From Cylindrodendrum hubeiense (lineage: Eukaryota; Ascomycota; Sordariomycetes; Hypocreales; Nectriaceae): DNA of 57,515 bases. Shown in pieces: positions 1 through 10,032 of the stretch (within the stretch, counting starts at the first letter, position 1; each line of letters starts with the position of its first letter). The notes under the pieces were generated by a model. It was given only the letters and a program-made list of their open reading frames with translations. It searched no databases and was not told the DNA's origin. The stretch is from contig JAANBB010000254.1 in the NCBI GenBank assembly GCA_014621425.1, forward strand, positions 1 to 57,515. Direction: 5' to 3'. Made by a program: the position numbers and the translations under genes.

Positions 1-120
1 CTCTAGACCCGGTTGGCTTCTGTTTCTTCGTAGCCGCTGTCGTCGCCGTCATCCATTACGACCCGCCGCGCAACCTCGCCCACGTCCGTCCCAAATATCG
101 CCAACCAACTGCATTCCAAA

Positions 121-1196
121 ATGGTGTGATTTAACCCGTCCCTCCTTCGCATCTCGCCTCTCCCCCTCCCACCTGCTAATGCGCAACCCAACAGGGCTGC
201 TGCTTCTCTCGCTCCTCCGGGCCCAACTCGCCCTACCCAGGCGGCGCCCCCAACGCTTCCTCGCGCGCCATCAATCCTCCCCCGCTGTCCCTCCCCGAAC
301 CCGCCCACGGCGACAATCCTCGAGGTGCCTCCAGGCGTCGCCGTCGCGAGCAACGACCTCTAGACCAGCACATCGACAAGCCCCTCCGCCGCCACGAATG
401 GTCCTCCCGCGATCGCTCCTGGACCAAGCGTGACATTGCCACTGAGCGCGCCGACTTCTTCGACACCAGGGTCACCGGCCGGAATGAAGTCTGGCAGACA
501 ATCCATGCCGCCCTTCAGGTCCTCTGGGACCCCGTCGACCAAGACGCTCAGGATGACGGCTCTAACGGGCTCGCCACCGCCCAGATGATCCTCTCCGCAG
601 CCGAAATCTCCCTGCCCACCGGCAACCTCGTTAATGGCGTCTACGATGCTCTGGGTAACTACTACCAGCTCCCCGAATGGGTCGTTTCAGACCCTCGGAA
701 CATGGTTGAGGAGCCCGACACTGGCGCAAAGGGTGATGTCTCCACCGTAGGCGAAGACACCACCGCCGAGGACGACATGACCGATGATGACGACGAGATT
801 AAGGGCAGGAAACGAGAAAAGGGCAAGGAGGTCATCGATGTGCGCGAGATGGTGCCTCTGCGAGCCAGGCTCAGCGAGAACGGCCAAGATATCAAGCTCA
901 ACATCGCAGAGTCAGAGACGGTCAAAAGCGTTGCGAGAAAGATTGCCCAAGAGGCCGATGTAAGTCATCTTACCCCAACCCCATTCATATCATACCTACC
1001 ATTGCCGCATCTCATTTGCATGGCCATATTCGTACAGTATTCTGTCAAGGACACCAAACTGACATTTCCCAAGCTCGCCTCGACGAAGAGGATTCGGATA
1101 GCGTATATGGGAAAGATGCTGAAGGAGAATTCGTCTCTTGCTGCCCAGGGCTGGCAGCCTGGCCATGTTGTCAACGCCCTGGTATTCAACCGCTAG
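121..1196 (+). CDS. Ubiquitin domain-containing protein, UBTD1/UBTD2 (DC-UbP) family
   Basis: Three coding exons: 121-123, 195-959, 1038-1196, giving 308 residues. The first coding exon is only the ATG. The intron 124-194 then joins it to GGC TGC TGC, so the protein starts M-G-C-C-F-S-R, a good N-myristoylation plus palmitoylation signal. A basic segment follows (about residues 48-75), then the UBTD N-terminal domain (about 75-170, containing W-T-K-R-D, R-N-E-V-W and S-A-A-E-I-S-L-P-T-G), a highly acidic linker (about 180-205), and a C-terminal ubiquitin-like fold (about 219-308) lacking a terminal Gly-Gly, so it is not a conjugatable modifier. Family members are adaptors in ubiquitin pathways; the membrane location is inferred from the acylation signal. 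Neighbour SEC26 is convergent, 684 bp away. Function in fungi is poorly known. Confidence 0.88.
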
Positions 1197-1880
1197 CGTC
1201 TCTCTTCCTTTCTTTCCTTCCATCACCTATACCCGCGTGGACCCCCTTCGAGGGGCGACCACCCCCGATTACGACTGCTCCTAGTGTACGGCCTCTTCCT
1301 CTGTGGGCTTGCACTCTCTGCATCTGCGGCATCTGCATTCACCTTGGCCCTCCGATTATTGTCTTTGCTTGATCATGTCTGGATAATACCCCTTGTTTCT
1401 TGTCTTGCCCATCTTATTCATGATGTTTTTGTGGAGTTGATTGGGTCTGGTCTTAGCGCTGCTCGTTTTCTCACACATATTCCTCCCCCTCTAGGTGCAG
1501 AGAGAGATTGATTTGGATAGCTTCACCCTATCACTGCACATCACATATCCACCACCATACCCGTCGTCGCAACTCGTGGCCGAATAATCTTAGATTCAAT
1601 CATTAGGGGGCCAAACCTCATCCCCCGCCCTCAGACATACACTATTCATGACGGCCAATTCTGCTTGAACCACATGTCGTTGTCTGAAATCATTGTCTAC
1701 CTAAACCTGCTACATTTGACTCTACCGGGGGACCTTTCGCATAGCCTTTTGGTGGGAAAACACCCATTAACATGCTCCACCCCTGACTCCGCTCCAATCA
1801 TCGTCGTGACTCTTGCCGTGCACCAGCACGCCTTCTTTAAACGGTTCAGGTACTCATGCCATCTTGGTGACCCTCCCACC
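1197..1880. other. Intergenic, convergent 3' ends
   Basis: This 684-bp gap separates the 3' ends of the UBTD gene and SEC26. It is pyrimidine-rich with only short open frames, none resembling a known protein. It presumably holds the two 3' untranslated regions. No RNA gene or repeat was seen. Confidence 0.7.
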
Positions 1881-4800
1881 TTATGCTGTCGACCCAATCT
1901 TGTTCAGGCCCTTCAAAGAGCCCAGGCTGAGTGCTAGGCCCTGGGATCGGCTTCTTATCCGGACGAAGCCGGTAATGGGTCCGTCTTCGCCCTCCTTCTC
2001 AATGCTCAGGTTAGCAAGAGCGTCCTCGCCTGCACAACAGTTAGCAAAAGATTCCTGAATCCTATTAGTTTGAGGTGATGCAGCTTACCAAACACACTGC
2101 GGGCATAGAGGTTGGCGCTCAGGAACTGACAGTCTCCCTTGAGACTAGCCTCTGGCGTCAGACAGTTCATATTTGTGCACGCCATAAGTTGCTCGAGGAA
2201 GTCCCGCAGCGATGTCGCCTTGGAGTTGATGTTGACCTTGTTCTCCCACTCGAACTCGGTCCACATGGTGCGGAATTGTGTCTCTGTGCAGGTGGCCGGC
2301 TGAATGTAGTCCATGATGTCTACATGCAGGTCATTAAGAATAACCACATTAGTGTCGGTAGAATGGGCTCCGTCATAGACAACATTGCCAAAGATGACGC
2401 CGGTGTCTGTCGATGAGACCTTGATTGTGCATTGCACATTGTGGAAGTCATGAGGGCCAAGGTTCTGAGTCGTAGGCCGCTCAACAACCTTGAGATCGCC
2501 TAGGGTCGCGAACTCAACTGAAAGGTTCTGAAGCGTCTCAGTCGTTTGGTTGACGAGAAGGACATCGAGGACAATATCGAATTGGTGGACCTTGACATAT
2601 GCCTCAGCATACACGGGGTCGGAGAATCCGGTCAATTGGACCACCCGGCTGAGCTTCGAAGACAAATCTTCAGCATTTGCTTCGCCGCCAGTAGCCCGCT
2701 CAAGGTCCATTTCAATCTCATCCACACCATCGCCAGCGTTCTTCTTCGACAGTTGTCGGATCTGGACGACATCGTCAACCTGTACTGCAGTCTTTGCCTT
2801 CTCAACAGCCTCCTTGGCAGCTCGCTTCTTCTCCTCGACCTGAACCATCGCACGGAAAGCCTTGCGGGTGTCTTCCAGCCAGACGGTCTCCAGCTCCTTC
2901 TTCTCCTCAAACTCGGCAAGTGATCGCACGCAGGACATGATGCGATCCACAGAGTCCTCATCAATAGGGGCCTTGACAAAGTGTGACTGTCCGACACGGA
3001 TGATTGAGATCATGATAAGCATGGCCTCAGCCCTCAGTGCGTTAGTTCGTGCCTTGTCAGATGAGATCTCAGAGTGACGCATCACAAGCTTAACGAGGGT
3101 AGACGACAGCACGGTGGCTAGATAGTAGTCGCCGTCGAGGATGAGTTGACGCAGGGGTGGCTTCTGGGCAGCCTTGACGGCTTCCAACTTGGCAGCAGCG
3201 GAAGATTGGCTGGTGAGAGCCGTCTCAGTAGCGTAGGTGCCATCGGCAAGAACCTTGCGCGAGCCGGTGGGTGCTACCGCCTTGGAGTTTCCGTTGACAT
3301 GGTCCTCGGGCTTTTCCTCATCGTCATGAGAGTCCAGTAGGCGCTGTTCCGAAGCGAGAATAGGCATCTCGCCCAAGCTAGCGCGTATCCTCTTCCAAGC
3401 ATCCCGAATATCCTTCTCCTCGAGCGAGTACTCTCCGATAATCCACATAATCCCCCGATAAACCTTGCCTGCCCGGACCTCGCCTAATGTGGAGACAAGA
3501 CGCCCGATTATGGTGGTTCGCAGGTTGGGAAACTTCTCGACAACCTCCTTAACGAAGTTGATCACGTCAACGGCGGAAGCATTGTTGAAGTCGGCAATGA
3601 AGTCCATGAGAAGCTCAACCACACTGGCGGCAACCTCAGAGAACTTGATGGCGCACTGGTGGATGGAGTGGATGAGGAGAGACCGGTACTCCGCGTTCTT
3701 CTCATACTCCTGGTCGACGGTCTTGGAGAGTTCCTTCTTGAGGAGAAGCACGACCTCCTCGACATTCTTGCTAGTAACCATCTCAAGGGCAAGGCCAAGA
3801 GCCTTTCTCCGGACATCGATATCGGTACTAGAGAGTACACGCAAAATCTCCATAGTCAAATCGTCCAAAACGCCGTCGTTCTTCTTGCGCAGCTGGTCAA
3901 CTCGGTCGAGCACGATTAGCTTGACGTTGTTGTCCGCCTCCTTGATGCTGAGCTCGATAAACTTGGCGGCGGCAGCCTTCACGGCGACAGGGTTGTTTGT
4001 CAGGGCGGTGAGTGATGAGGCAGCTTCGTACACGACAGTCGATACGCCAGCCTCTAGCAAGTCGAAGATTAATCTCAGGTAGCGAGCCTATTATCCTGGT
4101 CAGTTGATGTCCCACGTTCACACCTACACAGGGGACCCACCTTGTTCTGGGAGTTTTGGACAGCATCCTTGCGGATGAACTCCAACTCAACGAGCTGTAG
4201 AAGTTCCTCTGCATTGGGGATCCCCTCGAATACAGAGCTAAGATAAAGCAGAGCAGCATCGTGGTTGATGCTTGCCAAGGCAGCGAATGCATTCCTCTTG
4301 CAGGTAGCATCTGTCTCCCCGTCCAAAAAGGTAGAAATGAGTTCTGAGGCGTCGGGGATGAGGGTGGGCGAGTGCAAGTAAATGGAAGAGACGGCAAAGA
4401 CGGCGTTCTTTCGGACGTAGGCGTGTCGATGTTCGAGGCAGGATCGGGCCGAGGACAGGAGGGGCTCAATCAGCTCGGCCTCCCTCAACTTGCAAAGAAA
4501 GCGCAGGGTGTTGCCTCGGATGTACTCGTTGGGGTGCTGAAGGTCATTTCGGATGCCATTGCTGTGTCAAAAGGGTCAGCAGGTGCGACGAGGCGCATTG
4601 TGGTGGAGGGACACCGTACCAAACCAAGATCATCTCCTGCTTCAGCTTGCCGGTGCTGTCGAGTTTGGGGCAGATCTCGTAGTAGAAGTATAGGAGCTTC
4701 TTGAGAGGCTTGTACTTGGAGGGCATGACGAATCGAATGATGTGCATGAGCAGGGAAGGCATAGAGTCTCCGTTGAGCATAATGGTCAAGATGCGCTTCA

Positions 4801-4924
4801 TGGTCTCGACCTTGGTCTCATCGGTGCCCTTCTCCAGCTGCGTGCGTAAGTCGGAGACAGTGGGGACGTCGGCAGCATTGTCCTGGTGGACAAGGCTGTA
4901 GGAGCTCTCGAGAAAGCCAGACAT
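1881..4924 (-). CDS. SEC26: Coatomer subunit beta (beta-COP, Sec26)
   Basis: Four exons on the minus strand: 4924-4620, 4561-4141, 4087-2089 and 2029-1881, together 957 residues, the usual length for fungal beta-COP. It is a core subunit of the COPI coat, which buds Golgi-to-ER and intra-Golgi vesicles. The N-terminal two thirds is an adaptin-like helical solenoid; segments such as [20 protein letters not shown] and Y-E-A-A-S-S-L-T are characteristic. The C-terminal part has the coatomer-beta appendage ([11 protein letters not shown], then [12 protein letters not shown]). The chosen start, M-S-G-F-L-E-S-S-Y, matches the family; the reading frame stays open upstream of it, but that part is low-complexity Pro/Ser/Thr and probably leader. 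The last exon is short and ends G-S-T-A. Its divergent promoter is shared with Mago nashi. Confidence 0.96.
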
Positions 4925-5536
4925 GGTGGGCAGAGTTGCCGGCGGTTGGCCGTGGGTTGTGGTGGAGGAGGATGTTGTAGATGGGACGTGGCTCGAAGGA
5001 GACGAAGGTGGAAGTGGGATCGGGGGTAGTGTCGACTCGGCGGTGGGGAGGTTCAGGGGTTCGTGGTGCTTAGAGCTCTCCAACTTTAAGGGACGGAACA
5101 AGTTGGGAATTCCGCCAGTGCCATCCGTTGAGTGTCGCAGCGCGCAATCACCGGCCAAGATTGCCAGAGTCCCCGAGGTTGTTCTGGACCAGCTCTCTTA
5201 AGAATCGTCAGCTACAGGAAGATCTATCTGTCCTGCCAGCGGGACGTCGAACAGGTGGCACTAAGCGAGCGATGGGTGGGTGGTGCCAATCACGTGAGGC
5301 CAGCACGGCCACAGACACGGCCACAGGGCGGCGACACGGTGAGAGCTGACATTTTGAGGTGGAACGAACTGAATGCCCCGCCTTGCCTGGTCCGTGCGCG
5401 CCTTGGCTCTCACCTTGGTGTCCCACATTCTTCAGCCTCGCCGACGGCGGGCTTTGAGCATTTGCTGGCTTGGCTTGTTTGGCAAACTCGACGACCTTTG
5501 CAGAGCTCGATACGACGCGTACGTACAGCCGCCGAC
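4925..5536. promoter_or_regulatory. Divergent promoter region SEC26 / Mago nashi
   Basis: The 612 bp between the two start codons should contain both promoters and leaders. The notable sequence is a CCAAT box running directly into a CACGTG E-box (5286-5296). The half nearest SEC26 is rich in Pro/Ser codons and remains open in the SEC26 frame, but this looks like leader rather than an N-terminal extension. Confidence 0.6.
5286..5296. promoter_or_regulatory. CCAAT box fused to CACGTG E-box
   Basis: CCAAT at 5286-5290 is followed immediately by CACGTG at 5291-5296. CCAAT is the HAP/NF-Y site; ATCACGTG fits basic helix-loop-helix factors such as Cbf1-type proteins. Placement midway between two divergent essential genes makes a shared regulatory role plausible, but this is inferred from sequence alone. 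Confidence 0.4.
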
Positions 5537-6298
5537 ATGTCTGCACCAAACGAACCTTTCTACCTCCGGTACTAGTACGCCGCCCGCAGTTTCTTCCCGT
5601 CATCGTCTCTCCTCGCCAGAACTCGAATGCTAAAATACCATCTTCAAACAGCTCCGGCCATATGGGTCGCTTCGGCCACGAATTCCTAGGTGCGAACCGC
5701 AACGACCAGTCCTCCATTTACCATCAAGACCACCCGCTTACTCAATCCATGGCCAGAATTCGATTTCCGCGTCGTCGGTGACGGCCGCAGCGCCGTGGCG
5801 AGATATGCGAACAATTCGAATTACCGAAACGATAGTTTGATTCGAAAAGAGAGTACGGCAAGGTCTTGTATTCTTCGAATGGCAGCCGCTGACAGAGGCA
5901 TAGTGTGCGTCAGCTCTGTGGTAGTGGACGAGATCAAGCGCATCATCAAGGCGAGCGAAATCACAAAGTACGCCAGATAGCTCACCCGACTCTTGCGCAA
6001 CTCTTCCTAACTCTGACCAGGGAAGACGACTCCAAGTGGCCGCAAAAGAACAAGGACGGCCGACAAGAGCTGGAGATTCGGGTTGGAAATGACCACATTT
6101 CGTTCGAGGTCAGTCACGCCAGGTTGAGTATAAACGGAAGACTGACAGTGACCACAGACCGCCAAGATTGGTTCGTTGGTCGACGTGACGGAGTCGGCCG
6201 ACCCGGAAGGCCTACGCGTTTTCTACTACCTTGTCCAAGATCTGAAGGCGCTGGTATTTAGCCTGATCGCACTTCACTTCAAGATCAAGCCTATCTAA
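5537..6298 (+). CDS. mago: Mago nashi, exon junction complex core subunit
   Basis: Six exons: 5537-5574, 5652-5689, 5757-5852, 5904-5967, 6021-6108 and 6158-6298, giving 154 residues, close to the near-invariant family length. It pairs with Y14 (Tsunagi) and clamps eIF4AIII onto spliced mRNA. Diagnostic stretches are [41 protein letters not shown] and the end H-F-K-I-K-P-I. Because the first exons are tiny (38 bp each), the open frames alone suggest only fragments. Every junction restores the conserved protein. Five introns in a 154-codon gene is intron-dense for the window. SEC26 is divergent upstream. Confidence 0.97.
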
Positions 6299-7560
6299 AT
6301 GGAGGGCGAACAAGGTTGGTTGGGGATGGGGGCGTTGGGGACGATCGATACCCTATTAATGGCCACGAGAGAACAGAATCTTGGGGATGAGGGGTGAGGA
6401 GTGAGGGTGTACGCCCAGCTCTGACAGACCATGGCATGGCTAGCAAATAACGGTGTGCAAGGGCCTCTTTCGGATTGCATACATATATACCTACATATGG
6501 CTACCTCTAGCTATGCAGGCCATACACATGTATATGGGCATCTCCAAGACGAGAACCCAAAGAGAATAAGAAGGAGAGCATCCATGCAGGCATCTATTAA
6601 AAAAGGGCAGGGTCGCCCAGAACCACCCGACGAGAATCCCGAGTGGCGTGTGTGGGTAGTTGGGAGATTGTCGGTTGGGAGTCATGGATGTGAGCCATGG
6701 TACGACAGGTAGTTGCTAGGGATTGGATGCCATCGCATGGACAACTCAAGGTCGGACCACACACTTTTTCCCTCATGCATACACACTTGCCCAACTCGCC
6801 CAAGCACACAACGCACACACGACTGGCCGCCCGCGAAGTCGGTCAACGGTAGGTCAGGGTAGGGGCTCTCTCTGGCTGCATCTGAGGCGCCCTGCGCTGT
6901 GCTGACATGTGGCGGAGTGTCCAAGCCCCTACTTGACACACGCCCGTACTCATCCGTGACATTGTCTGATTCGGGATCATATCATGCCAACCCGTAATAT
7001 GCATTTTCCGCCGACCCAGGTTGACCGAATTGTGAACGATGCTGCTTTTTACTTGAACCAAAGCTGAGGCATCACGGCGGCCCGGCGACATCCCAACCCA
7101 TCAAGTTATTGATCAAACTTGCATAAAATTCGCCTTAGCCAGGGAGCGTTTTCAAAGGAGGTCCTTGGGATTAGCTTAGCCATTACACAACCTTGCCCCC
7201 CTTCCACGCACCAGTTTCAGTAATTACAATGTGTACCGGTTCGCTCTCAACGTCCCATGAAAACCCAAGGGAGAGAATAATTCTCACGCCACTGCCCTGT
7301 CGATTTGACGGTTGCGTAAAGCAAGTCTAAAGTACTTTAAGGTAGGAAGACGGTGTTGAGGAAGCGATGACCTCACACCTTCTTGCCGGTCACGATGGGT
7401 GTGCTTACCACAACTGCAACGAAAGTGTTAGTGCTGCAAAGAACAGGCATGACCATCAACAAGAGGCGCACCTCCCCGTCGTGGTTTCCTTGTCCTCGCT
7501 GATCTCAATTGCGACAATCATTTAGATTCGAAGTGAGCGAGTGTACAGCATCAGAAGCTC
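6299..7560. other. Long intergenic region without a recognisable gene
   Basis: About 1.26 kb separates Mago nashi from the zinc-finger relic. It has several short open frames on both strands, none with a recognisable motif and none with consistent splice structure. A TA/CA-rich patch lies near 6480-6540. No tRNA-like or repeat structure was found. Confidence 0.6.
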
Positions 7561-8262
7561 GTGCATCTCAATCTGGGGAGCAAATACAAGTACGACGGCT
7601 GTGACCGAGTCCTCACAAGCACTAGCCGAATGAGGATGCATCTGTTGAATTACCACGAGAGGCAGGATCCCCCCCTGTTCATACTGCTACGGGATATTCT
7701 TCGCCAAGAAAAACTTGAACAACCACATCGAGTATCTTCACGGGGTCGATAACCTCGACACAATCAAATGCCCAGCCGAGGGATGCAGTTTCCAGTCAAA
7801 TATTGGACACACGGTCACAAAGATATCAAGAAGAAGCATCCAGGTGTTGACTTCAACAATGTTTTATGGCCCTTATTAGCGGGAGACGAGCGCCGCAGCA
7901 AGAAGTTTGCGTCCCAGTCGTTGGTCTCACAGCACGCGGATACTACGCATCGTGGAAAATGGCCTTGCAAACTTAATTTCAAATCACAAAAACAAAAGTT
8001 ATAACTGGTTTATATACTTCCCTCCCAGCGAGCGCTATGTGACTCCGTGGCTCAAGTGTATTGGCCCAAGTTGTTCTCACGACAACCTCGTCGACATGCT
8101 CTGCCCACAGGATGCAGTTTTGACTTTAGACCAAGTCAAATTCAGGACCTTCCTCGGTCGAAAGGGCAAAAGATGAAGCGAGGTCTGGAGGAGATGCTTG
8201 CACCACTTCGCAGAGTACGGTACTGCTCTCCAGATCAAACATCACGGGAATCTAGTAGGTGA
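7561..8262 (+). pseudogene. Broken multi-finger C2H2 zinc-finger gene
   Basis: At least three C2H2-like units are spread over three frames. Around 7590-7660 there is Y-K-Y-D-G-C ... H-L-L-N-Y-H, where the first cysteine is replaced by tyrosine (a G-to-A change would do this). Around 7677-7742, in another frame, is a perfect finger, C-S-Y-C with twelve residues then H-I-E-Y-L-H. Around 7770-7840 C-P-A-E-G-C-S-F starts a third finger whose histidine part (K-K-K-H-P-G) lies one frame away. The first frame switch falls in a run of seven C at about 7670. A later C-I-G-P-S-C segment (about 8060) suggests further units. No intron explains the shifts cleanly. The likeliest reading is a decayed transcription-factor-like gene; a sequencing error at the C-run could account for only one shift. 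Confidence 0.6.
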
Positions 8263-10032
8263 TGATGGGGGCGAGCTGCTCCTGGACGCAATGTTTTGGG
8301 ACTCTATTTCAAGGTGCCAAATACAACGAGGAAATTATGTGTCAGCGGAAACCGCAAAAGTTCGAGCATGACCTAACGAGAATGGAGGAACTTCAGGTTT
8401 ACATTAGACCAGTTTTGGAGAGGGCTTAGTTGGCCAAGCCAGAGATGAGGGTCTTCTTTCGCTGTTCAAGTCCGTCCGTGACGACAGAACCTTGCCGTCG
8501 AGGCTACGATTCCTGCATCTTGAATTCAATACGAGGATAAAGACAGTCCTCAAAATTGCCAACGGGAGCCGTTACGACGGACTGTTGCACCACAAATGCA
8601 CACGAGGCCACGGAACTGCAACCGCTAACCTGCACAAACGAAACGCGCCGATCGAGGATACCATTCGCCGGTCTGTACAGAGGCACAATTGTGTCAATGG
8701 GACCATGTCCGTCCATCAAGTCGCCGACTTCGAGAGCAAGGATTCGGGCCGAGCACGGGTTTTGTCACCTGGCACACCAATACGAGCGTCTTGATAGCCT
8801 TAAGACGATTGCTGGAGGCTGAGGGAGAGCATGGAGTTCTCCTTGGCGATAGCAAATACATCACAGTCATCCAGGATTTCCGGTCCGATTTCGAGATTGC
8901 CAAAGCCGTAAAAGTATGGTTGTTCCCGCTCAAACTACCGTTCATCTTCCCTTTACTAATAACTTCGCGGCACTACCTCTTCGGCAAAAACCACCATTCC
9001 CTTGTGAACTCCCAGCAGCCTTAATTTATGGTGTGGATTCTTGAGATGACATATGAGCGGCTCGAAGATCGCCTGGGGGACTGGCTCAGCACCTTGCAGC
9101 GGACCCCAGGCCCGGGCCAGCTATGTAAAGGCTCAATTAGTGTACGAGGTCATAATATATAACTATATAACCAAAAGCATACCCCTGGTGTATAGTTTTG
9201 TTACTATGGGTAAAGCTGAAGTAAGTATAGCTAAAGTGGAGAGGAATTGTATACTTGAATTTGAAGTTCGGCCATTCTGAAAATATGGTATACCAAGAAA
9301 AGCCAGCTCTGAGACGACTCTGGGCTCATGTGAGATCTCTATGACAAGAAGGAACTGAAAGATAGCTCTGATCGGAATATGATACTTCTCGTTTGATGGA
9401 AGATATCATGCCGCAAGCCCCTGCTGCGGAAGTCCCTATATCCTCGTTCAGAGTAGGCTAACAGGGAGGAACCAACGCTCGGATGCCATCGCTTCAACGC
9501 GGCAAACGGGCGCCCCGTACAGTTTGTACCCCGCCATCCACTTAGGTAGTGACCATCTGGTAGGCGGCCTTACGTAAAGGGGACCAGCCGCCAGAGCGGC
9601 CATCCGCATTCGGAGCTGGAAACATTTCAGTGGGACCACCCCGCGAATAAGGAGCGGGCAATCAATAGAGGTGCCATAAAAATCAGTGTTACTAAAATAG
9701 TTTCTTGGTTCTATTCCTCACTCATACTTTGGGTGCTGCGACTGAATCATTCGCAGTGTGCCCCTCCAAACTTCCAACTTCCAGACTACCCCACTTCTGT
9801 GACTCAAAGTTTTTTGACATCTCCCTCCGATCTAGCCCGCCACGCGTTACGTATTTCTATCCTTATTAATTCCTCTCCTTCTTCATCTTCTTTGGAGATA
9901 CTCTCAATTGGAATTGGAAAAGCCAGTCGCCCTACTTTGTCGCCTTCTTCGCTCCTCCCATTTTTCACTGTCGAAACCCACCCCGCACCAACCGGCCCGT
10001 TCCCAAACATCTGCCGACATCCCACCACCAAG
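8263..10032. other. Decayed sequence and leuA upstream region
   Basis: To about 9030 there are short open frames that may be further remnants of the zinc-finger gene, but no motif proves it. From about 9120 to 9300 the sequence turns AT-rich and RIP-like. The last 400 bp should hold the promoter and leader of the 2-isopropylmalate synthase gene. A 300-bp frame in phase with that gene's start contains no ATG. Confidence 0.5.

Noticed and set aside
4925..5158. Upstream in-frame extension of SEC26 (78 residues)
   Set aside because: Low-complexity and without similarity; the family start M-S-G-F-L-E-S is a better fit.
9448..9639. Minus-strand segment faintly like an ankyrin repeat (G-W-S-P-L-R-K-A-A-Y)
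   Set aside because: Only one short match, with stops around it; not enough to call a relic.
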